From: a virus
Strand: one strand, 5' to 3'
Virus record (IMG/VR): IMGVR_UViG_3300009512_000024
Span: 1-41,710 of that record
DNA length: 41,710 bases
The position numbers and the translations under genes are program-made. Each line of letters opens with the position of its first letter. Within the stretch, counting starts at the first letter, position 1. The notes under the pieces were generated by a model that was given only the letters and a program-made list of their open reading frames with translations, searched no databases and was not told the DNA's origin. Positions 33,641 to 39,464 of the stretch are shown one piece after another.

Positions 33641-34192
33641 TTACGTTGTTGAGTTTTTATCTGTTTTTTTCTTTGTTGGTAAATTTGCCCCTAGTATAAT
33701 TCTACCACCTTTATATACTTTAGCATCTTGTCCTTGTTGTAACATATTAGGTGGGATTGGTGCTTTGACACCATTCTTTTTAGTTTTAGCTTTTTGTATT
33801 AATCTCTGTACTCTTGATTGATCTTGTACACTTTGTCTATCAGTATTAGTATATTGAGCAAGTGTTACACTTGGTCTTGATGCAGGATTAGGTCTTTTGT
33901 AAACTAAATTTATATCGTCTAGTCGAGGTATAGCTAAAACATCACCTTCTTCAACTGTGAATGGATTAAAAATATTATTTATAATACATATAGCATCAAC
34001 ATAAGCACCTGTTCCAAAATATTGTTCAGATATTTTATCAATCCTACCTGCCTGATCTATTGTAACATAATGTATAGCTTTAGCACCAAGCTCTCTTTTA
34101 TATTGAAATGAAGGTGCTGATAAATCAAAATACTGTTCTCCAGTTTTTTCAATAGTTAATCTATTCTTTAATGTTAAAGATTCAATATTCAT
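33641..34192 (-). CDS. 53: Baseplate wedge protein gp53-like with LysM domain
   Basis: The 183-residue protein has a LysM-like module at about residues 40-90. It reads HYVTIDQAGRIDKISEQYFG, then AYVDAICIINNIFNPFTVEE and GDVLAIPRLDDI, the typical strand-helix-helix-strand with the closing IP. T4 gp53 (196 aa) is a wedge protein that holds wedges together, and phage baseplate proteins of this class carry LysM domains. The C-terminal half (95-183) is basic and polar (RVQRLIQKAKTKKNGVKAP), probably an extension contacting neighbours. It is followed after 3 bases by the gp27-like gene. The start has the A-rich tract TATAAACAAA and no Shine-Dalgarno sequence. Confidence 0.8.
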   Translation of the reverse strand: MNIESLTLKNRLTIEKTGEQYFDLSAPSFQYKRELGAKAIHYVTIDQAGRIDKISEQYFGTGAYVDAICIINNIFNPFTVEEGDVLAIPRLDDINLVYKRPNPASRPSVTLAQYTNTDRQSVQDQSRVQRLIQKAKTKKNGVKAPIPPNMLQQGQDAKVYKGGRIILGANLPTKKKTDKNSTT

Positions 34193-34207
34193 TTTGTTTA
34201 TATTTTT

Positions 34208-36028
34208 TTAACTAAGTAGCATATCAGATACTGAAGTAACATAAGCAGCGGCTACCGATTCATTTGCTGCTTTGGTTGATTTTTTACTACCTTCGTTTGG
34301 ATTAACTTGAGCAGCTGTTGGTCTATTAGCACTTTCAGATAAACCTGCTGCCGCTACGCCTGGTAATGGTACATTTCCGTATGTTGCAACATCACCAAAG
34401 TTAAGTACATCTACATCCTGTGCGGTTGCATATAGTCTACCCTGCCCTGCATTAAACATGTTTTCAATATCACCTCTATCTCTTGGCTTACCATGCTTTA
34501 AGTCTACATCAAATTTAACTTCTACTGGAAAATCATCATAACCTAAACCTGAGCCTAATGTCATTACTGTATTATCACAAACCATATTACCCATCATAAG
34601 AATAGGGTTAAGAGGATTACCAATAGTTACATGCCACTGCCCAGTTGGTTCACCACTAATTAAAGCCTTAGTTGCTTGTGTACCTGTAGCACCACCTACT
34701 TGTGAACTTAAGAATCCACCTAATAAGTTTCCTAGCATAGCCTTACCTGCCTTTAGTCCTCCTTTTACAACAGATGCTACATCAAATCCACCATCTGAAT
34801 TTCCAAACAAAGATTCAGCACCTGTACTAACATCACTAATTACACTTCCCATATAACCAGAAAAATCACCACCTCTTAATTTACTAATATCTCCAAATTG
34901 ACTACCTGCATATCCAGCACTTCCATAATACCTATGACCACCGCCAAAGAATTGTGCATTGTTTGTAGACATAGTTAACATATTACTTATAACATCAAGC
35001 ATTGCTATTTTAGGATTAATATAAGACAATGATTTTAATTCATACTCAAAAGTTAATGTTATATCATTTGAAAATGAAATACCTGCTTCTCTTATCATTG
35101 TTTCATTTACAACATTTATTGGACCTAAAACAAAATTTGCATATGTAGTACCTAATTTATCTGCTGTACTACTACCAGCACCATTTCTTGCTCTAAAACT
35201 ATCAGACGCAGTGTTACCCTTAAGTGCATCTAAACCACCCTTTCCTATTGAGCCTAATTTACTATAAAAAGGTTGATTAGTATATCCACCACCGGCACCA
35301 CCAGTATCAACCTCTTCTATTTTTGATTTTATTGTTTGCCATTTTAAACCATAAGAAAATTTTAACAAGTCAGATAATTTATTACCAGACGATTCTCCTA
35401 AATAAGTTATAGCTGTTACACCTGCTAGTTGGGTAGAATCTACAATTTTAGTAGTACCTCCTTTTACATTAGGATTTGCAACATCATCACCATTTTTGCC
35501 AGTAGCTGAACTAGTACTATAATTATAAATGTTATCTGTTGTTGGAAATGAAAATCTCCTTAATGTAATTAAATGATTAACTGGTATTTTCTTGTAATAT
35601 TTAGAATATAAAAAATCTGCTGGCTTATATTGTATATCAGGATAATGTTCTCCAAAATATTCTATGATTTTTGGTACATTAACATTACTAGCACCAGTAC
35701 CACCCATAAGAGGGTTGTTAGGACTATCTGTATAATTACTTTGTTGTGATTTTGTTAAGTTTCCATGAAAACCTTGAAAGTTAAACAAAGCATATGAATT
35801 AGCTAATGAATTAGCAAGTTTAGTCGTTCCCATACCTGCAGGTACAGATTCAGCTGATGGCGCAGCACTATTGGTATAAAATTGACCACTATAATTAGCA
35901 TCAACGCCTTTAGCAAAACCAACCGACTCACCACCGAATGCAGAATTTAATAATGCATTATTTTTGGCTGGGCCAGGAAACAATGCACTGTTTATATCTG
36001 TTATAGTATTATCATTAATAAATGCCAT
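34208..36028 (-). CDS. Large tail structural protein with C-terminal tube-like domain (606 aa)
   Basis: The 606-residue protein heads the hub block. Its middle contains KIPVNHLITLRRFSFPTTDN (about residue 150), an unusually conserved-looking stretch, and IREAGISFSNDITLTFEYEL. A Gly/Ser-rich region with several glycine-zipper-like stretches (VKGGLKAGKAMLGNLLGGFL) follows. The C-terminal domain reads GQWHVTIGNPLNPILMMGNM, then DDFPVEVKFDVDLKHGKPRD and IENMFNAGQGRLY. The strand pair in this domain is tube-like. I recall such sequences from unnamed virion proteins of Bacteroidetes phages, and a gp48/gp54-type tube-initiator role is possible. A promoter-like motif sits 14 bases upstream. The coding call is certain; the function is tentative. 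Confidence 0.5.
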   Translation of the reverse strand: MAFINDNTITDINSALFPGPAKNNALLNSAFGGESVGFAKGVDANYSGQFYTNSAAPSAESVPAGMGTTKLANSLANSYALFNFQGFHGNLTKSQQSNYTDSPNNPLMGGTGASNVNVPKIIEYFGEHYPDIQYKPADFLYSKYYKKIPVNHLITLRRFSFPTTDNIYNYSTSSATGKNGDDVANPNVKGGTTKIVDSTQLAGVTAITYLGESSGNKLSDLLKFSYGLKWQTIKSKIEEVDTGGAGGGYTNQPFYSKLGSIGKGGLDALKGNTASDSFRARNGAGSSTADKLGTTYANFVLGPINVVNETMIREAGISFSNDITLTFEYELKSLSYINPKIAMLDVISNMLTMSTNNAQFFGGGHRYYGSAGYAGSQFGDISKLRGGDFSGYMGSVISDVSTGAESLFGNSDGGFDVASVVKGGLKAGKAMLGNLLGGFLSSQVGGATGTQATKALISGEPTGQWHVTIGNPLNPILMMGNMVCDNTVMTLGSGLGYDDFPVEVKFDVDLKHGKPRDRGDIENMFNAGQGRLYATAQDVDVLNFGDVATYGNVPLPGVAAAGLSESANRPTAAQVNPNEGSKKSTKAANESVAAAYVTSVSDMLLS

Positions 36029-36042
36029 ATGAGAAGGTTATT

Positions 36043-36055
36043 TTTATTATATATT
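36043..36055 (-). promoter_or_regulatory. Late-promoter-like motif before the 606-aa gene
   Basis: An exact minus-strand AATATATAATAAA ends 14 bases upstream of the ATG at 36028 and touches the stop codon of the preceding 187-aa gene. It would start the hub-spike transcript. Confidence 0.55.
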
Positions 36056-36618
36056 TAACCTAGGCTATTAAGATACTTATCAATGTCTAAGTTGCTTCTT
36101 TTAAATTTGTCTGCCCATGCTATTTTATATCGGGAATCAAATTCTTTTACACTGTCTAAAGAAAGCGGCCCTTTAAAAAACGGCCTAGTGGAGATGTCTC
36201 GTATTTCTTTTAAGTTTTTGGAAATCATAAAAAACTGAACTTTTTCAAATAATCCTAAAAGATTAACTTTAGTTTTAGTACACATAACGGATTCTATAAC
36301 AACAAAAAACCTTTCACGGTCTTTATCATTTAACCTATCTTCCAATGCTCTAGTAGTTTTAAAGTCCTCTGACTTGAGAATCATTTTTCTTGCTCTATTT
36401 TCAAACACATGTCTAAAATTCATATCAAAGAAATGCTGTTTTAAAAATTTCATATTATCATAAAATTTAATAATACGAATTTGATAAAGAGGGTTAACTG
36501 GATCCCATTTAGAATCTAAGATTACACCTTTAACTGGTAAAAGTATATTAGGATTTGTATGTGATGCTAATAAGCAATATACAGTTTGTCCTTTATTAAA
36601 TATTCTGTGGGTTTTCAT
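36055..36618 (-). CDS. Hypothetical protein (187 aa)
   Basis: I do not recognise this protein. Residues 1-50 look like a small barrel (KGQTVYCLLASHTNPNILLP, then VKGVILDSKW), similar to SH3-like modules. The rest is helical and basic (RARKMILKSEDFKTTRALED), ending with RSNLDIDKYLNSLG. It has no membrane segment or enzyme motif. Its ATG overlaps the stop of the 129-aa gene at 36615 (ATGA), so the two are likely coupled. It is the last of five small genes before the hub block, suggesting an assembly factor or a regulatory protein rather than a major virion part, but this is only context. Confidence 0.45.
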   Translation of the reverse strand: MKTHRIFNKGQTVYCLLASHTNPNILLPVKGVILDSKWDPVNPLYQIRIIKFYDNMKFLKQHFFDMNFRHVFENRARKMILKSEDFKTTRALEDRLNDKDRERFFVVIESVMCTKTKVNLLGLFEKVQFFMISKNLKEIRDISTRPFFKGPLSLDSVKEFDSRYKIAWADKFKRSNLDIDKYLNSLG

Positions 36619-37004
36619 TCAAATTCTATTATGTCATCGAATAGCTCAGCAGTACCGTTGACAGTAATATCAGGTGAATGATAAATTTTATAAGTAATAG
36701 GTTTGTTGGATAATGTTTCTACATACTCTTGTATTCCACCAACAGTTTCCTTATTAAGATTTCCTAAAACATAAAATATTGTAGTAGAGATATTACGACC
36801 TATTGCGTTTTGTAGTTGTCTCATTAAATAAGATGATACTACAGCATCAGATGGTTCATATTGATAAAAATCATTTTTTGTAAGCTTATTAAATATATCC
36901 ATGTAATTTATACACTCTATACTCCTAGGAACATTACCTAGAAATGTTTTAACGCGTAATGCATCACTAGAGTATATGAAATTAAATTCTATATGTTCTT
37001 CCAT
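36615..37004 (-). CDS. Hypothetical protein (129 aa), alpha/beta
   Basis: A 129-residue acidic protein, MEEHIEFNFIYSSDALRVKT onward. An alternating alpha/beta pattern is visible, with ISTTIFYVLGNLNKETVGGI giving a central strand and helix, then ITYKIYHSPDITVNG. There is no P-loop, metal motif or signal. It overlaps the 109-aa gene by 16 bases at its start and the 187-aa gene by 4 at its end, indicating coupled translation of the three. Function unknown. Confidence 0.45.
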   Translation of the reverse strand: MEEHIEFNFIYSSDALRVKTFLGNVPRSIECINYMDIFNKLTKNDFYQYEPSDAVVSSYLMRQLQNAIGRNISTTIFYVLGNLNKETVGGIQEYVETLSNKPITYKIYHSPDITVNGTAELFDDIIEFE

Positions 37005-37318
37005 TCTTCTAATTCCTTAAGCTCACTCTTAAGTCTTTTTATTTTAAATTCAACATCTTTAGCAGTAGGTTCATAATGAGATCCCCACTTTGTATTAATA
37101 TCTAATACATCCTTGTCAAATTTATTACCAATTTCTAAACCTAAATCATCACACAAATCAAAAAAGAATCTTTTTATATAATTAAATTTATTTCTATCAG
37201 TATCACTTAATTCAAAAACATCAGTAGAAGTAAAGTGTTCCTTCCCTCCTCCATAGTTATCGTCAACAACTTTTTTAATTACACCATTTCTAGCGGATTC
37301 TAAAATTATCTTTGTCAT
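36989..37318 (-). CDS. Hypothetical protein (109 aa)
   Basis: A 109-residue charged protein starting MTKIILESARNGVIKKVVDD. A short Gly-rich turn (DNYGGGKEHF) follows the first two strands. The C-terminal 25 residues form a charged helix (FKIKRLKSELKELEEWKNI) that could dimerise. The stop of the upstream 129-aa gene directly abuts this ATG (TAAATG). I do not recognise the family and can only say that it belongs to the coupled small-gene set. Confidence 0.45.
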   Translation of the reverse strand: MTKIILESARNGVIKKVVDDNYGGGKEHFTSTDVFELSDTDRNKFNYIKRFFFDLCDDLGLEIGNKFDKDVLDINTKWGSHYEPTAKDVEFKIKRLKSELKELEEWKNI

Positions 37319-37708
37319 TTATGATCTTTTTTGTAAACTTAATCTTGTTTTCTTAATTATATTTCTTGCTTGTTTTTTATCAGTATGCCAAGTAGATTTA
37401 TCTTTAATCATAATAAGAGAATAAGCTTCACGTAATTGCTCTATTTCTTTATCAGTAAACCCTTCTTCTTTCCAAACAGAAATCTTTTTAGATTCAATTT
37501 CTTCCAATCTAGCAAAATTAGCTTTTTCGCTTCTCTCTACATTAGCTTGGTGAAATTCCTTTCCTTTATCTCCAATTTCTTTACATAATTTAGACCACTC
37601 ATATAATGAAAGGTTTTTCTTTTGTTTTAAAAATCCTTGGTGAGCCATTGCTTTTCTTCGTTGGCTACGATTAGGTATTATTGAGGTTTGTGTTGCAGTG
37701 TCGTTCAT
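37319..37708 (-). CDS. Hypothetical basic helical protein (129 aa)
   Basis: A 129-residue protein rich in Lys, Arg and Glu. The N-terminus has a basic PNRSQRRKAMAHQGFLKQKK stretch, similar to short Arg-rich starts seen in several Bacteroidetes phage proteins. The remainder is helical (EEIESKKISVWKEEGFTDKE is approximate to residues 70-90) and ends KKTRLSLQKRS. Basic charge at both ends suggests nucleic acid or scaffold contact. A promoter-like motif lies 9 bases upstream, so it probably leads the transcript for the four genes to 36055. Function unknown. Confidence 0.45.
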   Translation of the reverse strand: MNDTATQTSIIPNRSQRRKAMAHQGFLKQKKNLSLYEWSKLCKEIGDKGKEFHQANVERSEKANFARLEEIESKKISVWKEEGFTDKEIEQLREAYSLIMIKDKSTWHTDKKQARNIIKKTRLSLQKRS

Positions 37709-37717
37709 ATGATTAAT

Positions 37718-37730
37718 TTTATTATATATT
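37718..37730 (-). promoter_or_regulatory. Late-promoter-like motif before the small-gene set
   Basis: An exact minus-strand AATATATAATAAA lies 9 bases upstream of the ATG at 37708, the shortest spacing of the series. The transcript would be nearly leaderless if the motif acts as a -10 element. Confidence 0.5.
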
Positions 37731-37747
37731 ACTACTTATAAAGTATG

Positions 37748-38290
37748 CTATTTGTCTTTATACTTGCTTATGATTAATGATTTAATACTATCCAACAAAC
37801 ACTTAGTAATTTCCTCTTGTGATAGTTGATCTAAAACAAATGAAAAGAGTTGTTCATCAACCTCATCTTTATCAAATGAAGTACTCATTAATTCATATAT
37901 ACCTTTAGGTGGAATATTTACTGGAAATTCTAATAAAAGTTTTACCTTACTATTCTTCTTTTGTTTATTAAATAAAACTCTAATTGGAGATATCGGTTTT
38001 TCAACAGCAGCTGCTTGTACAGTTTGTACAACTGCAGCACTTTGATTTAAAGGATCTATTATAGATGTATTAGGTTTTATAAATTCTCCTGCTATATCTG
38101 GATCTAATTGTTGTAAAAACTCATCTCTTAAATCTGTAGCTATTCTACCACCTTCATTAAAAGTAATCCAATGTGGACCCTCATCTTTGAATGTAACTAC
38201 ATCTCCGGAGTTATCACCCTTAATCCATTGCCAATGCTTAAGCTCCTTTATTTCTTCTTGTGGAGTTTCTTCGATATTTTCTGTTTGCAT
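37748..38290 (-). CDS. Hypothetical acidic protein (180 aa)
   Basis: A 180-residue protein with an acidic start (MQTENIEETPQEEIKELKHW) and an early compact segment WQWIKGDNSGDVVTFKDEGP, ITFNEGGRIATDL. A low-complexity linker (AAVVQTVQAAAVEKPISPIR) follows. The C-terminal domain, about residues 105-180, has KVKLLLEFPVNIPPKGIYEL and a helical end (LLDSIKSLIISKYKDK). No known family. The two-domain form with an Ala/Val linker resembles small capsid-associated or scaffold proteins, but nothing decides this. It precedes the small-gene set and follows the LamG-like gene by 48 bases. Confidence 0.45.
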   Translation of the reverse strand: MQTENIEETPQEEIKELKHWQWIKGDNSGDVVTFKDEGPHWITFNEGGRIATDLRDEFLQQLDPDIAGEFIKPNTSIIDPLNQSAAVVQTVQAAAVEKPISPIRVLFNKQKKNSKVKLLLEFPVNIPPKGIYELMSTSFDKDEVDEQLFSFVLDQLSQEEITKCLLDSIKSLIISKYKDK

Positions 38291-38322
38291 TTAATGTGTA
38301 TTTATTATTATACCTTAAATAT

Positions 38323-38340
38323 AATAATTGTTTAATTATT
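38323..38340. terminator. AT-only inverted repeat after the LamG-like gene
   Basis: AATAATT and AATTATT flank a 4-base loop, overlapping the stop codon of the gene ending at 38339. The stem is 7 pairs of A-T only, so any terminator activity would be weak. It is the clearest hairpin in an intergenic gap of this window. Confidence 0.2.
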
Positions 38341-39442
38341 AAGCAGGATCATTAACAATAGTAGGTGGAGATGATGGCGTATGTAGAGACATGTCTCCAG
38401 AAGGTGTAGCACCAGGAGTTCCAGGAGTTCCATTATTATTGAAATCGGAATTTGGCTCTCCAAATCGATAAGTGTATGCCCCAATAGTAGCACCTCCACT
38501 AGGCCCAAATTCATCCTTAGATGCTGAAAGGTCTGGTGGACACCCGGTACCATAAAATTCAGTTGCAATAGCTTGAAATTGAGCATTTGTATTACCTGAA
38601 ATACCATAAAATTGAGTAAACGCCTCAAATGTTTCTGATTTATCACTTAAACAGGTTAATTCATCTATGTTCATACCACTCTCATTTTCTGGAACTGGAG
38701 CTTGAGCTTTAAATACACCGTCGGCTGTTTCGAAAGTGGTTCCGACAAAGGTTGTTTGACCAATATCACCACCTATTACTGCATACGTACTATTACTACT
38801 ACTATTCGTCATGTTTCCTGTAGTTTGGGTACTTGTTGCTGTTAAGAGTTGACCATTCCAATAAAGATTTATTTGACCAGTACTCATAGCTGGACCTGTT
38901 CCTATACCAGAATATGGTGGTATACTAAGACCAACTGCTAAATGTACAAAATCATTGGCATTTGATGTTTGTGGTCCTCCTACTTCCCACCTAGATGCTC
39001 TAGTGGCGAGACCAGTAATAGTTGCATTTGATCCTCCTTGGTATAGTTGATATGTATTCTGAATTTGATTTATTGCTGAATTATTTCTATATGTTACTAC
39101 AATTTGATTTAAATTACCATAAGAAATTCCAAACCAATCTTGATTGCTATCACCATAGCCTTGACTGAAAGTCATAAAGTAACCTGTATGATTACTAATA
39201 CTGGTACCTTGTGCAAGATTACTCTTTGCCCAAAAACTACAAAAATTCTTATAAATAGGACTCGCTGCACCAGGACCAATGAAAGGTAAAAATTGAGGCC
39301 AGTGATTACCTCCATTTGGTGTAGAGAACTGAGTTCTAGTTGTTGCCGGTGTAGTAGGTCTATTAAAATACCTTGCGGATTCAGTACTATACGTACAACC
39401 GCCACCTCCTGCTGAGTAATTTCTACTAAAAGCTGTTATCAT
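38339..39442 (-). CDS. LamG/concanavalin-like adhesin or fibre protein
   Basis: The 367-residue protein starts MITAFSRNYSAGGGGCTYST. A jelly-roll-like domain at about residues 60-245 has FCSFWAKSN, then FVHLAVGLS, GQINLYWNGQLLTAT and YAVIGGDIGQTTFVG. Laminin-G/concanavalin-like domains show this series, in which the YWNGQ-type strand is diagnostic. Such domains often bind glycans or cell-surface polymers. A helical part follows, with FEAFTQFYGISGNTNAQFQA. The end is a Pro/Gly/Ser/Thr-rich tail (NNNGTPGTPGATPSGD). It lies 22 bases downstream of the collagen-like fibre, so the two probably decorate the same structure. Host-surface binding is inferred; direct family membership was not tested. 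Confidence 0.6.
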   Translation of the reverse strand: MITAFSRNYSAGGGGCTYSTESARYFNRPTTPATTRTQFSTPNGGNHWPQFLPFIGPGAASPIYKNFCSFWAKSNLAQGTSISNHTGYFMTFSQGYGDSNQDWFGISYGNLNQIVVTYRNNSAINQIQNTYQLYQGGSNATITGLATRASRWEVGGPQTSNANDFVHLAVGLSIPPYSGIGTGPAMSTGQINLYWNGQLLTATSTQTTGNMTNSSSNSTYAVIGGDIGQTTFVGTTFETADGVFKAQAPVPENESGMNIDELTCLSDKSETFEAFTQFYGISGNTNAQFQAIATEFYGTGCPPDLSASKDEFGPSGGATIGAYTYRFGEPNSDFNNNGTPGTPGATPSGDMSLHTPSSPPTIVNDPA

Positions 39443-39464
39443 ATTTATAAATTTAAATTATTTA

